Source of the DNA: Lysobacteraceae bacterium NML93-0399
Lineage (GTDB): Bacteria > Pseudomonadota > Gammaproteobacteria > Xanthomonadales > Xanthomonadaceae
NCBI GenBank assembly: GCA_002307375.1
Contig: NTJI01000002.1
Location: forward strand, 806,001 to 870,000
Reading direction: 5' to 3'
DNA length: 64,000 bases
The position numbers were made by a program, and so were the translations under genes. Shown here in pieces: positions 1 to 9,702 of this stretch (positions within the stretch are counted from its first letter, which is position 1; each line of letters starts with the position of its first letter). The notes under the pieces were generated by a model. It was not told the DNA's origin. It ran no database searches and saw only the letters and a program-made list of their open reading frames with translations.

Positions 1-131
1 ACGATCTCGCCACTCGCCGGGTCGAGCGGAATCTGCCCGGAGAAGTACACGGTGTCGCCTGCGCGCACGGCCTGCGAATACGGACCGATCGCGGCAGGCG
101 CGTCGGGCGTGGAAATGGGCGTACGGGGCAT
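1..131 (-). CDS. ridA: RidA family protein (enamine/imine deaminase), N-terminal part only
   Basis: The gene runs off the left edge, leaving the first 43 residues. GPYSQAV near residue 16 and [10 protein letters not shown] near residue 33 are typical of the RidA/YjgF/UK114 family. These proteins form trimers and hydrolyse reactive enamine/imine intermediates released by PLP enzymes such as threonine dehydratase. The ATG at 131 gives the usual short N-terminus. The gene lies 60 bp downstream of spoT on the same strand, so the two are probably co-transcribed; spoT-ridA adjacency is common in gammaproteobacteria. The catalytic arginine and the C-terminus lie outside the window, so activity cannot be judged. 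Confidence 0.85.
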   Translation of the reverse strand, partial: MPRTPISTPDAPAAIGPYSQAVRAGDTVYFSGQIPLDPASGEI

Positions 132-191
132 CGTCGGACTCCGGCAGGAAAGCCCGCATTCTAACGGGCGCCTGCATCGCCGACGGTCGGA

Positions 192-2363
192 TTACATCCG
201 CTGGACGCCGTGGACGACCGGCAAACGGCGTGTCCGGCGGATCACCTCGGCCAGGTGCTTGCGGCCCTTGACCTCGATCGAGAAGCGGATCGCGGCCACG
301 GTGCTGTCGCGTTCGAGGTAGTCGACGCCGTCGATGTTCGACTGCACGCGCGCGATCGCCGCCGCCACCTGCGCCAGCACGCCCGGATGGTTTTCCACCT
401 CGATGCGCAGCGCGACGCTGTAGTCGCCGACCACCTCGCGGTCCCAGTCGATCGCGACCCAGCGCTCGGGCGACTTGCGGAACTCGGCGACGTTCGGGCA
501 TTCGAGCCGGTGTACGACGATGCCGCGCCCGGTCGTGTGGTAGCCCATGATGTCGTCGCCGGGAATCGGCATGCAGCAGTTCGCGAAACTGATGATGCCG
601 CGCTCGTCGCCGCGGATGCGGATCGTTTCGCCGGCGCGGGCGATCTGCTCGGTCGGCACGCCGCCTTCGTGCTGCGCCAGCGCCAGCGCGACCTGCGCAG
701 GCATCCAGTTGCCGAGCGCGATGTCGGCCATCAGCTCCTCGAGCCGCGGATATTTCGCCTCGACCAGATACGCGTCCAGGCGCTCCTGCGGCAGGCGGTC
801 GAGCGAGGTGCCCAGCAGTTCCAGCGCGCGGTCGAGCATGCGGTGGCCCAGCTGCACGGCATCTTCGTGCTGCAGGTGCTTGAGCTGGGCGCGGATCGCG
901 GTGCGCGCCTTGCCGGTGACCACGAATTCCAGCCACTGCGGACGCGGCATCGACGACCGGGCGGTGACGATCTCCACGCGCTGGCCGCTCGACAGCGCCG
1001 AGCGCAAGGGGACGAGCTTGCCGTCGACGCGCGCGGCCACCGCCTGGTTGCCGATGTCGGTATGCACCGCGTAGGCGAAGTCGAGCGCGGTGGAATTGCG
1101 CGGCAACGCCATGATGTCGCCCTTGGGCGTGAACAGGTAGACCTCGTCGGGGAACAGGTCGACCTTGACGTTTTCCAGGAATTCGAGCGACGAGCCGGTC
1201 GAACGCTGCGATTCGAGCAGGCCCGAGATCCACGAGTGCGCCCGTGACTGCGCGCTGTTGGGACCGTCGCCGCCGTGCTTGTAGGCCCAGTGCGCGGCAA
1301 TGCCACGCTCGGCGATCAGGTCCATTTCCTCGGTGCGGATCTGCACCTCGATCGGTGCCCCGTAGGGCCCGAACAGCACCGTGTGCAGCGACTGGTAACC
1401 GTTCGCCTTGGGGATGGCGATGAAGTCGCGGAAACGCCCGTCGAGCGGCTTGAACACCGAATGCGCGATGCCCAGCGCGTGGTAACAGTCGGCGGCATTG
1501 CCGACGATGATCCGGTAGCCGAACACGTCCATCACCTGGGTGAAGGTTTTTCCCTCGCCCTGCATCTTGTTGTAGATGCTCCACGGCGACTTGATGCGGC
1601 CGACCAGGCGGTACTGCAGCCCCGCTCCGGTGAGCCGCTGCGCCAGCTGCGCCTCGATGCTCGCCAGCGCCTCGCGCCGCACCAGCGGCTGGTTGCGGAT
1701 GCGCTTTTCCAGAATCATGTGCCGCATCGGATGCAGCGCATGGAAGCCGAGATCCTGCAGCTCGGCCTTGATCTTGTTCATGCCCAGGCGCTGGGCGATG
1801 GGCGCGTAGATGTCGAGTGTCTCGCGCGCGATGCGCTCGCGCGAAGGCCCCGGCTGCGCGCCGAGCGTGCGCATGTTGTGCAGGCGGTCGGCGAGTTTGA
1901 TCAGGATCACGCGCAGGTCGCGCGCCATCGCCAGCATCATCTTGCGGAAGCTCTCTGCGTCGGCCTCCTGGCGGCTGCCGAAATTGAGCTTGTCGAGCTT
2001 GGTGACGCCCTCGACGAGTTCGGCCACCGTCTCGCCGAATGCCGAGGCCAGGGCCTCGCGCGTCAGCGGGGTGTCTTCGATGGTGTCGTGCAGGATCGCC
2101 GCGACCAGAGTCTCGACGTCGACCTTCTGCTCGGCCAGCACCACCGCCACCGCCACCGGGTGGGTGATGTAGGGCTCGCCGGACTTGCGCATCTGGCCGG
2201 CGTGCGCCGCCGCGCCAACCGCCCAGGCGCGACGCAGCTGCAGGCGCTGCTCTTCGGGCAGATAGAGCGCCGCCGCTTCGAGCACGCGTACGTAGTCGGG
2301 GACCGCGTCGTCGTCGGGGACGTCGGGCAGCGCGAGGACGTTGGCGGATGCGGCGGGCGTCAT
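192..2363 (-). CDS. spoT: Bifunctional (p)ppGpp synthetase/hydrolase SpoT
   Basis: This 723-aa RelA/SpoT homologue makes and degrades the alarmone (p)ppGpp. In order it has an HD hydrolase domain with intact metal-binding HDTIED (residues 92-97), a synthetase domain (about 250-365, with YRIIVGNAADCY and IPKANGYQSLHT), a TGS domain (about 410-470, starting near LFTPKGDIMALP) and a C-terminal ACT domain (last 80 residues). The intact HD motif argues for a hydrolase-competent SpoT rather than RelA, whose HD site is degenerate. It lies downstream of rpoZ and upstream of ridA, and the gmk-rpoZ-spoT order matches that of E. coli. The ATG at 2363 is used. The 155-bp gap to rpoZ contains a strong hairpin that could tune read-through. 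Confidence 0.96.
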   Translation of the reverse strand: MTPAASANVLALPDVPDDDAVPDYVRVLEAAALYLPEEQRLQLRRAWAVGAAAHAGQMRKSGEPYITHPVAVAVVLAEQKVDVETLVAAILHDTIEDTPLTREALASAFGETVAELVEGVTKLDKLNFGSRQEADAESFRKMMLAMARDLRVILIKLADRLHNMRTLGAQPGPSRERIARETLDIYAPIAQRLGMNKIKAELQDLGFHALHPMRHMILEKRIRNQPLVRREALASIEAQLAQRLTGAGLQYRLVGRIKSPWSIYNKMQGEGKTFTQVMDVFGYRIIVGNAADCYHALGIAHSVFKPLDGRFRDFIAIPKANGYQSLHTVLFGPYGAPIEVQIRTEEMDLIAERGIAAHWAYKHGGDGPNSAQSRAHSWISGLLESQRSTGSSLEFLENVKVDLFPDEVYLFTPKGDIMALPRNSTALDFAYAVHTDIGNQAVAARVDGKLVPLRSALSSGQRVEIVTARSSMPRPQWLEFVVTGKARTAIRAQLKHLQHEDAVQLGHRMLDRALELLGTSLDRLPQERLDAYLVEAKYPRLEELMADIALGNWMPAQVALALAQHEGGVPTEQIARAGETIRIRGDERGIISFANCCMPIPGDDIMGYHTTGRGIVVHRLECPNVAEFRKSPERWVAIDWDREVVGDYSVALRIEVENHPGVLAQVAAAIARVQSNIDGVDYLERDSTVAAIRFSIEVKGRKHLAEVIRRTRRLPVVHGVQRM

Positions 2364-2450
2364 CCGCGAAGCCTACGGACAAGGTCGGGATTTTGGAACC
2401 ATGTGACGGGCATGCGACACGGCGCCTTCGTCGCGCTGCACCCGAACGCA

Positions 2451-2474
2451 ACGACCCCGCCGGAGCGGGGTCGT
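2451..2474 (-). terminator. Hairpin between rpoZ and spoT (possible attenuator)
   Basis: A perfect 10-bp stem (ACGACCCCGC paired with GCGGGGTCGT) closes a 4-nt loop. It sits 45 bp past the rpoZ stop and about 90 bp before the spoT start. On the minus strand it is followed by TTGCGTT, a weak U-tract, so it looks more like a partial terminator or a processing/stability element than a full stop. Confidence 0.4.
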
Positions 2475-2518
2475 CGAAGCCTTGCGATCCGCATGCCCCA
2501 GGGCACGCGGACGGACGA

Positions 2519-2818
2519 TCAGTCGTCGCCCTTGGCCATGTCCTCGTCGGCGACGACTTCGGCCGCGGCCCACTCGAGCGCCTCGCGCTCCTTGCGCTCG
2601 CGCTCGGACTTGTCGACCGCGTCGATGAAGGGCTGATCGATGCGGCGCGCGGCGATCTCGCGCAGCGCCAGCACGGTCGGCTTGTCGTCGTTCTCGCTGT
2701 TGTCGAGCTGGGCCTCGACGCCGTTGGCGAGCTGGCGCGCGCGGCGCGCGGCCATCATGACCAGCTCGAAGCGGTTGTCGACGACTTCCAGGCAATCTTC
2801 CACGGTGATGCGGGCCAT
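2519..2818 (-). CDS. rpoZ: RNA polymerase omega subunit RpoZ
   Basis: A 99-aa protein beginning [20 protein letters not shown], the hallmark start of omega. The central RRARQLANG and VLALREIAA segments are the conserved helices that clamp the beta-prime C-terminus. Omega promotes RNA polymerase assembly and forms part of a ppGpp-binding site, which fits its place directly upstream of spoT. Length is typical (about 90-100 aa). It lies 107 bp downstream of gmk on the same strand, probably in one operon. The charged C-terminal tail ([12 protein letters not shown]) is lineage-variable. Confidence 0.97.
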   Translation of the reverse strand: MARITVEDCLEVVDNRFELVMMAARRARQLANGVEAQLDNSENDDKPTVLALREIAARRIDQPFIDAVDKSERERKEREALEWAAAEVVADEDMAKGDD

Positions 2819-2925
2819 ACGGGCTCCCGGCGACCGGCACGGGTCGCGCGAATTGAATAAAAAGGGTCGCGCATGCTAACGCCGGCGCCGGGGCGAAGCA
2901 AGCGCCGCCCAGAAAAATCAGTCAG

Positions 2926-3570
2926 TTAGGCCGCCCCGGATGCCGCAGACACCGGCGTTTCCCGCAGCAGGCGGTCGATCAGGGCCGCGTGGCGCTCGGC
3001 CTGGCGCTCGCGCCGCAGGCGGCTGGCGCGGAAGATCGCGCACATTTCGGCCACAGCGGTGTCGAAATCCTCGTTGACCACCACGTAGTCGAATTCCTCG
3101 TAGTGGGCCATCTCCTCCTGCGCGGCGGCCAGACGCTGCGCCATCACCGCCTCGCTGTCCTGGCCACGCTTGCGCATGCGCTGGTCGAGCGCCTCGCGCG
3201 AGGGCGGCAGGATGAACACGCTCACCGCCTCGGGCACCTTCTCGCGCACCTGGCGCGCGCCCTGCCAGTCGATCTCCAGCAGCACGTCCTTGCCGGCCGC
3301 GAGCTGCGGTTCCACCGACTGCCGCGCCGTGCCCTTCCAGTCGCCGTGCACCAGCGCGTACTCGAAGAAGTCGCCGGCATCGATCATCTGCTGGAACACG
3401 TCCTTGCCGACGAAGTGGTAGTGCTCGGCATGGCGTTCGCCCGGGCGCGCCTGGCGCGAGGTGAACGAGATCGACAGGGCGATGTCCGGATCCTTCGCCA
3501 GGCACGCATTGACGATGCTGGACTTTCCGGCGCCCGACGGCGCCGCCACGATAAACAGCGTGCCGCGCAT
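2926..3570 (-). CDS. gmk: Guanylate kinase
   Basis: Phosphorylates GMP to GDP with ATP in purine salvage and supply. The P-loop APSGAGKSS is at about residues 9-17, followed by the GMP-binding SFTSRQARPGE and the lid region with RMRKRGQDSE. The ATG at 3570 (MRGTLFIVAAPSG) gives 214 aa, close to the usual 205-215. An in-frame ATG at 3636 would add 22 proline- and charge-rich residues not typical of the family, so I reject it. First gene of a probable gmk-rpoZ-spoT-ridA operon and downstream of yicC on the same strand, the conserved gammaproteobacterial order. Confidence 0.95.
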   Translation of the reverse strand: MRGTLFIVAAPSGAGKSSIVNACLAKDPDIALSISFTSRQARPGERHAEHYHFVGKDVFQQMIDAGDFFEYALVHGDWKGTARQSVEPQLAAGKDVLLEIDWQGARQVREKVPEAVSVFILPPSREALDQRMRKRGQDSEAVMAQRLAAAQEEMAHYEEFDYVVVNEDFDTAVAEMCAIFRASRLRRERQAERHAALIDRLLRETPVSAASGAA

Positions 3571-3685
3571 CGGCGTGTCCGCAGAATGGTGGGATTCGGG
3601 GGCCACGCCCGTCTCCGGCGCTCGAGGGCCGCGCATCGTACCGCTTTACGCCGCCCGGCGCGCTGGCCCGGCGGCGGTTAGGCGG

Positions 3686-4546
3686 TTACTCGATGTTCTG
3701 GACCTGCTCGCGGATCTGGTCGATCAACACCTTCAGCTCGATCGCGGCCTGGGAGCTGCGGCGATCGACCGATTTCGAGCCCAGCGTGTTGGCCTCGCGG
3801 TTGAACTCCTGCAGCAGGAAATCCAGACGCCGGCCGACGGGCTCACGCTGCGCCAGCACGCGGCGGATCTCGACGACGTGGCTGTCGAGGCGGTCGAGTT
3901 CTTCGTCGACGTCGAGCTTCTGCAGCCACAGCACCAGTTCCTGCTCCATGCGCCCGGGCTCGACCGGATGCGGCAGGTCGGCCAGCCGCGTCTGCAGCTT
4001 GGCGCGCTGGCCCTCGCCGATGGCCGGCATCAGCGTGCGCACCTCTGCGGCGATCGCGGCGATGCCATCAACGCGCTCGAGGATCGCCGCAACCAGCTTG
4101 GCGCCCTCCCGCTCGCGTGCGGCGACAAAGTCGGCCAGCACCTCGTCCAGCAGCGCCAGCGCCTCGGTCTGCAACGCTGCCGGATCGACGCCGCGCGACT
4201 GCAGCACGCCGGGAAACTGCAGCAGTTCGGTGAGACTGGCCCGCAGCTCGGGGAAGTCGCCGCGCAGCTCGCCGGCCAGGCCCTGCAGCTGCGTCAGCAG
4301 CGCGCGGTTGAGCTGCAGTTCGCCGCCGCCCTCGACGTTGCGCAGGCGCAGGCTCAGGTCCACCTTGCCGCGCGACACCTTTGCCGCGACACGCTCACGC
4401 AGTGCGGGTTCCGCACTGCGCAGTTCGTCGGGAATGCGCGTACCCAGTTCGAGGAAACGGTGATTCACCGCACGCAGTTCGCAGGCCAGCGTGCCCCACT
4501 CGGTGCTGCGCTCGCCGGCGGCGAAGGCGGTCATGCTGCGGATCAT
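3686..4546 (-). CDS. yicC: YicC/YloC family endoribonuclease
   Basis: A 286-aa protein starting [12 protein letters not shown], the diagnostic YicC N-terminus; a further upstream start would add 57 unrelated residues. The C-terminal DUF1732 part contains [20 protein letters not shown], the best-conserved motif of the family. E. coli YicC cleaves RNA and influences sRNA turnover. It is divergent from rph with 169 bp between the starts, an arrangement widely conserved in gammaproteobacteria, and is followed by gmk on the same strand. Confidence 0.94.
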   Translation of the reverse strand: MIRSMTAFAAGERSTEWGTLACELRAVNHRFLELGTRIPDELRSAEPALRERVAAKVSRGKVDLSLRLRNVEGGGELQLNRALLTQLQGLAGELRGDFPELRASLTELLQFPGVLQSRGVDPAALQTEALALLDEVLADFVAAREREGAKLVAAILERVDGIAAIAAEVRTLMPAIGEGQRAKLQTRLADLPHPVEPGRMEQELVLWLQKLDVDEELDRLDSHVVEIRRVLAQREPVGRRLDFLLQEFNREANTLGSKSVDRRSSQAAIELKVLIDQIREQVQNIE

Positions 4547-4680
4547 GGGAGCGTGCCTGCGGAAAAAACGGCGGACGAGTATGCCTGAGGGCCGGGATTG
4601 GGGATTCGGCAGCGGAGAGGTGCAGGGGCGATGCCCCGCAGTCTTCCGCACACCCTGCCCCCGGGTCTGCAGCCTGCCGC

Positions 4681-4689
4681 TGCTAGAAT
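4681..4689 (+). promoter_or_regulatory. Extended -10 element upstream of rph
   Basis: TGCTAGAAT fits an extended -10 (TGn then TAGAAT) and lies 26 nt before the rph ATG. No good -35 hexamer is seen 17 nt further up. The same TGCTAG core recurs upstream of three other genes in this window. Confidence 0.5.
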
Positions 4690-4715
4690 TCGCTGCCCTT
4701 CTCCGGCGCATCTTC

Positions 4716-5441
4716 ATGTCCGATTTCTCCCGTCCCAGCGGCCGCGCGGCCGATCAGCTCCGCGCCGTGCGCTTCGAACGCGGGTTCACCCGCCACGCGG
4801 AGGGCTCGGTGCTGGTGAGCTTCGGCGACACGCGCGTGTTGTGCACCGCCAGCGTGGAGAACCGGGTGCCGGGCTTCCTGCGCGGCAAGGGCGAGGGCTG
4901 GGTCACGGCCGAATACGGCATGCTGCCGCGCGCCACCAACACCCGCAACGACCGCGAGGCCACCCGGGGCAAGCAGGGCGGCCGCACGCTGGAGATCCAG
5001 CGCCTGATCGGCCGCAGCCTGCGGGCCTGCGTCGATCGTCGCGCGCTCGGCGAGCGCACCATCACCCTGGACTGCGACGTGCTGCAGGCCGATGGCGGCA
5101 CCCGCACCGCGGCGATCACCGGTGCCTATGTCGCGCTGGTCGATGCGGTCTCGGCGTTGCGCAAGCGCGGCGAGATCGGCCGCGACCCGGTGCACGGCGC
5201 GATCGCGGCAGTGTCGGTGGGCATCTATCGCGGCGTGCCGGTACTCGACCTCGATTACGCCGAAGACAGCGATTGCGACACCGACATGAACGTCGTGATG
5301 AACGACGGCGGCGGCTTCATCGAAGTCCAGGGCACGGCCGAAGGTCACGCCTTCCGCCGCACCGAGATGGACGCGATGCTGCAGCTGGCCGAAGCCGGCG
5401 TGGCCGAGCTCGTCGCCCTGCAGCGTCAGGCACTGGCCTGA
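4716..5441 (+). CDS. rph: Ribonuclease PH
   Basis: A 3'-to-5' phosphorolytic exoribonuclease that trims tRNA 3' ends. The 241-aa length is standard (about 238-241). Typical motifs are a start near [30 protein letters not shown] (phosphate- and RNA-binding arginines) and [15 protein letters not shown]. The ATG at 4716 follows an extended -10 by 26 nt and gives the family N-terminus. The stop overlaps the rdgB start by one base (TGATG), indicating translational coupling. Confidence 0.97.
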   Translation: MSDFSRPSGRAADQLRAVRFERGFTRHAEGSVLVSFGDTRVLCTASVENRVPGFLRGKGEGWVTAEYGMLPRATNTRNDREATRGKQGGRTLEIQRLIGRSLRACVDRRALGERTITLDCDVLQADGGTRTAAITGAYVALVDAVSALRKRGEIGRDPVHGAIAAVSVGIYRGVPVLDLDYAEDSDCDTDMNVVMNDGGGFIEVQGTAEGHAFRRTEMDAMLQLAEAGVAELVALQRQALA

Positions 5442-6052
5442 TGGACACGCCGCGCCTGGTACTGGCCAGCGGGAACGCGGGCAAGTTGGTTGAACTGCGC
5501 GCGATGCTCGACGGCCTCGGGTTTGCGATCGTGCCGCAGCGCGAACTGGGCGTGGACGACGCGCCCGAAACCGGCACCACCTTCGTCGAAAACGCCCTGA
5601 TCAAGGCCCGGCACGCGGCGCAGGTCACCGGCCTGCCGGCGCTGGCCGACGACTCGGGCCTGATCGTCGATGCACTGGGCGGCGCGCCCGGCCTCTACAG
5701 CGCGCGTTACGCAGGCAGCCCTACCGACGATGCGGCCAACAACGCCAAGCTGCTGCAGGCACTGGGCGATCTGCCCGAGGCGCAGCGCACCGCGCGCTTC
5801 TACGCGGTGATCGTGCTGCTGCGCCACGCCGACGACCCGCAACCGCTGATTGCCGAAGGGGTGTGGGAAGGCCGCATCCTCGACGCACCGCGTGGCCACC
5901 ATGGTTTCGGCTACAACCCGGTGTTTCTCGACCCGGCGCACGGCCTGACGGCCGCGGAAATGGCGCCCGAGCAGAAGAACCGCATCAGCCATCGCGCGCA
6001 GGCACTGCTGGCCTTGCGCGAACGCCTGGCGCAGGCGCTGCCGGCGCACTGA
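5441..6052 (+). CDS. rdgB: dITP/XTP pyrophosphatase (RdgB/HAM1)
   Basis: Cleaves non-canonical purine triphosphates (dITP, XTP) to monophosphates, keeping deaminated bases out of DNA and RNA. The 203-aa protein opens with LVLASGNAGKLVEL (SxNxxK phosphate loop), has the catalytic-acid segment LADDSGL near residue 68, and the nucleobase-binding HHGFGYNPVF near residue 148. It overlaps rph by one base and precedes hemW by 40 bp; the rph-rdgB-hemW order is conserved in gammaproteobacteria. Confidence 0.97.
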   Translation: MDTPRLVLASGNAGKLVELRAMLDGLGFAIVPQRELGVDDAPETGTTFVENALIKARHAAQVTGLPALADDSGLIVDALGGAPGLYSARYAGSPTDDAANNAKLLQALGDLPEAQRTARFYAVIVLLRHADDPQPLIAEGVWEGRILDAPRGHHGFGYNPVFLDPAHGLTAAEMAPEQKNRISHRAQALLALRERLAQALPAH

Positions 6053-6092
6053 CCGGCCCCGGGCACGCACACCGCCAGCGAGTCCACGACCG

Positions 6093-7250
6093 ATGCTGAT
6101 TCCGCCGCCCCTGTCGCTGTACGTGCACCTGCCCTGGTGCGTGCGCAAATGCCCGTACTGCGACTTCAACTCGCACGAGTTCCGCGGCGGCACGCCGCCG
6201 TTCGACGCCTACGTCGATGCCCTGCTCGCCGATCTCGACCAGGACCTGCCGCTGGTCTGGGGCCGCACCGTGCACAGCGTGTTCTTCGGTGGTGGCACAC
6301 CGAGTCTGTTTCCGGCCGCTGCGATCGAACGGATCCTGCAGGGCGCGTCCTCGCGCCTGCGGTTTGCCCCCGGCGCCGAGATCACGCTGGAGACCAATCC
6401 CGGCACCGCCGAACACGGCCGTTTCGAGGACTACCTGCGCGCGGGCGTGAACCGGCTCAGTTTCGGCATCCAGACCTTCGACGACGCCACGCTCAAGACG
6501 CTCGGCCGCATCCACGACGGCGCGCAGGCGGTGTCGGCGGTCGCGCTCGCGCGCCAGGCCGGCTTCGACAATTTCAACCTCGATCTGATGTACGCGCTGC
6601 CCGGGCAGACGCTGGCGATGGCCGAGGCTGACGTGCAGCACGCGATCGCGCTCGAGCCGACGCACATCTCGCACTACCAGCTCACGCTCGAACCCAACAC
6701 CGTCTTCGCCGCACGTCCGCCGAGCGGCATTCCCGACGACGATCTCGCCTGGGACATGCAGGAGCGCTGCCAGGCGCTGCTGGCGCAAGCCGGCTATGCG
6801 CAGTACGAAGTGTCGGCCTATGCGCAGCCGGGGCGCCGCTGCGCGCACAACCTCAACTACTGGCGCTTCGGCGATTACCTGGGTATCGGCGCCGGTGCGC
6901 ACGGCAAGCTCACCCTGGGCAGCGAACAGGCGATCGTGCGCCGCTGGAAATCCAGACATCCGGCCGCGTGGCTGGCCGGCGCCGGCAGTCCGGCCGCCAT
7001 CGGCGGCGACGAGCGCATCGAACCGGCGCGGCGCCCGTTCGAATTCATGCTCAACGCGCTGCGTCTGGTCGACGGCTTTGCCGTCGACGATTTCGTCGCG
7101 ACCACCGGCCTGCCGTTGTCGGCGATCGATGCGCCGCTCGATACCGCGGTCGCCAAGGGCTGGCTGCACCGCGCCGGCGGCCGGATCGTCCCGACCGAAC
7201 TGGGGCGCCGTTTCACCAACGATGTGGTGGCGCTGTTCCTCGAAGACTGA
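6093..7250 (+). CDS. hemW: Radical SAM heme chaperone HemW
   Basis: A 385-aa radical-SAM protein. The [4Fe-4S] motif is C16-C20-C23 followed by D24-F25; the CxxxCxxCxF pattern with phenylalanine in fourth position, together with the HNLNYW motif near residue 253, marks HemW rather than the oxidase HemN (CxxxCxxCxC). HemW binds heme and delivers it to cytochromes and does not oxidise coproporphyrinogen. Third gene of the rph-rdgB-hemW operon. The C-terminal HemN_C region (FEFMLNALRLVDGF) is intact. Confidence 0.95.
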   Translation: MLIPPPLSLYVHLPWCVRKCPYCDFNSHEFRGGTPPFDAYVDALLADLDQDLPLVWGRTVHSVFFGGGTPSLFPAAAIERILQGASSRLRFAPGAEITLETNPGTAEHGRFEDYLRAGVNRLSFGIQTFDDATLKTLGRIHDGAQAVSAVALARQAGFDNFNLDLMYALPGQTLAMAEADVQHAIALEPTHISHYQLTLEPNTVFAARPPSGIPDDDLAWDMQERCQALLAQAGYAQYEVSAYAQPGRRCAHNLNYWRFGDYLGIGAGAHGKLTLGSEQAIVRRWKSRHPAAWLAGAGSPAAIGGDERIEPARRPFEFMLNALRLVDGFAVDDFVATTGLPLSAIDAPLDTAVAKGWLHRAGGRIVPTELGRRFTNDVVALFLED

Positions 7251-7407
7251 GCCCACGCCGGTCCCGCCGTGGTGCGGTCGCGCCGTGGCCGCGTGGGGGC
7301 ACATCCTGCGTTCGATCCGGGCGACGACACGCGCGTCGCCCGCCTGCCGGAACCGGTCGTACACATCGCTGGTGACGGCCCGGTCGGCGTGCTAAAGAAT
7401 GTGACCT

Positions 7408-9702
7408 GTGCCCACTTCGGCAACCGGAATGCCTGCGACCGCCCACCCCGCCTCACCGCCCCGCTCCCTGGCCGCGGCCGGATTGCCGCCGCGCGTGCGT
7501 CGCACGCTCGAACGAGCGCTGTCGTTCGTTTCGACCGAACTCGACAGCGGGCTGTCGAGCCTGGTGTCCGAGTTCGAACAGGAGCTGTTCCGCCTTGCCG
7601 ACCAGGCCCGCAATCCCGGGCTCGAATCGGGTTACATGGCGACGCTGCGGGCCTTCCGCGCCAACCGCGCCGACCTGGTACCGCGCTTTCTGCTCGCGCT
7701 CGAAGGTGCCCTGGCGACGCTGCGTACGCCCGCGCTTCCGCCCGCACCGGCGCCGCTCGATACCGGCGGCTTCGGCCCGCTGTCGCTGGTCGAAGACTCG
7801 GTGATGGACGAGGGCACGGTGCTGCGCGAGATCGCCAGCCGCCAGGAGGGGCGGGCGAACCTGTCGCTGCACCTGCTCGGCCAGCGGTTCGGCGTGCTCG
7901 CCGCAGCGCCCGCCTTCGATGCCGAGCGCCTGCCGCTGGGCCCGCAATGCCTGTGCCGCGCGATCGCGACAGCGGCACACACACTGGAAATCGAACACGA
8001 CGCGCGGCTGCTGCTCTACCGCATCTTCGACCGCGTGGTGATGCAGGGCTATGCCCGCGTGCTCGAGCGCCTCGATGCGCAACTGGGCGAGGACGGCATC
8101 CTGCCGGCCCTGACCTTCGTGCCGATGCGTGCACGTGCCGAGCCGGTCGAGACGCGCCCGCACGCGCGCGCCGCCCAGCCTGCGACGCCGACGCCCGCAC
8201 CGCGTCCGCAAGCCGAGGACGCCCAGCGCCCCTACACCGGCTGGGGCGCACCCGACACCACCGACGATGTCGAGGATGCGAAAGCGCACGAGGCGGCCTA
8301 CGCCCGGCTGCAGGCGCTCATGTCCGGCCGCCGCGAACTGCTGCGCAAGTTCCAGCCGCGCGGCGACACGCCGCTGCCGCGGCGGCAGCTCGCCACGCGC
8401 GAAGTGTCCGACGCCCTGCGCCTGCTCCAGCAGCAGCCCGACGCCGGTGGCCGCAACGCGCGCGGCCTGCTCGAGATCAAGCGCTCGCTGCTGGCGCAGG
8501 CCCGTCAGCGCAGCGGCGAGGGTGCGAGCCTGGCGCCCGAGGACGAGGACGCTTTCGAACTGCTGGGCATGCTCTACGGCCACATCGAGGAGGAAATCCG
8601 CGCCGACGCGCCGGCCGCGCCACTGGTGCGCGAGCTGCAGATTCCCGTGCTGCGTGCGGCACTGCAGGACCATTCCTTCTTCACCCGCCAGCGGCACCCG
8701 GCGCGGCAGCTGCTCAATACCGTTGCCGAGAGTGCGGCCAGCTGGCACGACGACACGGCTTTCGATCCGCGCGTGCAGGCGGCGCTGCGCGCTGCAGTGG
8801 CCCATGTGGTGGGCAACTACGAGAGCGACCTGTCGGTGTTCGCCGAGGGCAACGCGCGCGTGCAAGCCCAGTTGCAGGCACAGACGCGCACGGCCGAACT
8901 GCAGGAGCGCCGGCACGTGGAAGCCGCGCGCGGGCGCGAGAAGCTGGTCGCGGCGCGCGGGCGTGCCGACGAACTGATGCAGACCATCGTCGGCGATCGC
9001 CGCCTGCCGCGGTTCTCGCGCGCCCTGCTCGACCAGGCCTGGGCCGACGTGCTGACCCTGACGCTGCTGCGCCACGGCGAATCGTCGGAAGAAACCGACC
9101 GGCAACTGGAAACCACGCGCCGTATCGTCGATGCCTCCCTGCAGGCGGCGTGCGCTGCCGACGCGGCGCTGCAGGCCGATGTGGAATCCGCGCTCGGCCA
9201 TGTCGGCTATCACGGCGAGGAGGCGACCGTGATCGCGCAGCGCCTGACCAGTCACCGCAGTGACGAGGACGATGCCGCCTCGCGCACCGAGCTTGCGATG
9301 AAGCTCAAGGCCCGCGCGCGTCTGGGCGAAGAGGCCGGCGCGGTGCGCCGGGAGAAACCGCCGGCACGCACGCCCGACGAACAGGCCCAGTACGACCACC
9401 TGCGCACGCTGCCGTTCGGCACGTGGATCGAATTCACCACCAACCAGCAGGGCGATGTCGTGCGCCGGCGCATGTCGTGGTACAGCCCGATGACCGACCA
9501 CGTGCTGTTCGTCAACCAGCGCGGCCAGCGCACCGGCGAGCAGTCGCTCGACGCGGTCGCGCGTCTGATGGCGTCGGGCAATGCGCGCGTGGTCACCGCC
9601 GACCGCGGTCATCTGGTCGACCGCGCCTGGCAGGCGGCGATGGGTGCGCTGCGCAGCTTCGCCGGCCGCGGCGAGGCGCGCATGACGGAGGCGACGGCAT
9701 GA
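7408..9702 (+). CDS. DUF1631 family protein
   Basis: A 764-aa protein matching my memory of the DUF1631 family (annotated in some genomes as thymidine phosphorylase-like, without support): helical throughout, opening with RTLERALSFVSTELDS, with a flexible Pro/Ala/Arg linker around residues 235-275. The function is unknown. The GTG at 7408 is the first start; an ATG seven codons later is an alternative. The stop overlaps the ATG of the next gene (a PilZ protein), so the two are probably translated together, which would suggest a c-di-GMP-related role (inference). The C-terminal third contains a small beta-rich segment (FGTWIEFTTNQQGDVVRRRM) that resembles an RNA- or PilZ-like barrel. Confidence 0.75.
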   Translation: MPTSATGMPATAHPASPPRSLAAAGLPPRVRRTLERALSFVSTELDSGLSSLVSEFEQELFRLADQARNPGLESGYMATLRAFRANRADLVPRFLLALEGALATLRTPALPPAPAPLDTGGFGPLSLVEDSVMDEGTVLREIASRQEGRANLSLHLLGQRFGVLAAAPAFDAERLPLGPQCLCRAIATAAHTLEIEHDARLLLYRIFDRVVMQGYARVLERLDAQLGEDGILPALTFVPMRARAEPVETRPHARAAQPATPTPAPRPQAEDAQRPYTGWGAPDTTDDVEDAKAHEAAYARLQALMSGRRELLRKFQPRGDTPLPRRQLATREVSDALRLLQQQPDAGGRNARGLLEIKRSLLAQARQRSGEGASLAPEDEDAFELLGMLYGHIEEEIRADAPAAPLVRELQIPVLRAALQDHSFFTRQRHPARQLLNTVAESAASWHDDTAFDPRVQAALRAAVAHVVGNYESDLSVFAEGNARVQAQLQAQTRTAELQERRHVEAARGREKLVAARGRADELMQTIVGDRRLPRFSRALLDQAWADVLTLTLLRHGESSEETDRQLETTRRIVDASLQAACAADAALQADVESALGHVGYHGEEATVIAQRLTSHRSDEDDAASRTELAMKLKARARLGEEAGAVRREKPPARTPDEQAQYDHLRTLPFGTWIEFTTNQQGDVVRRRMSWYSPMTDHVLFVNQRGQRTGEQSLDAVARLMASGNARVVTADRGHLVDRAWQAAMGALRSFAGRGEARMTEATA

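Noticed and set aside
3461..4588. Long plus-strand frames opposite gmk and yicC and similar frames opposite most genes.
   Set aside because: They show the reversed codon bias of the real genes, lack plausible starts and ribosome sites, and give low-complexity Arg/Ala/His-rich products.
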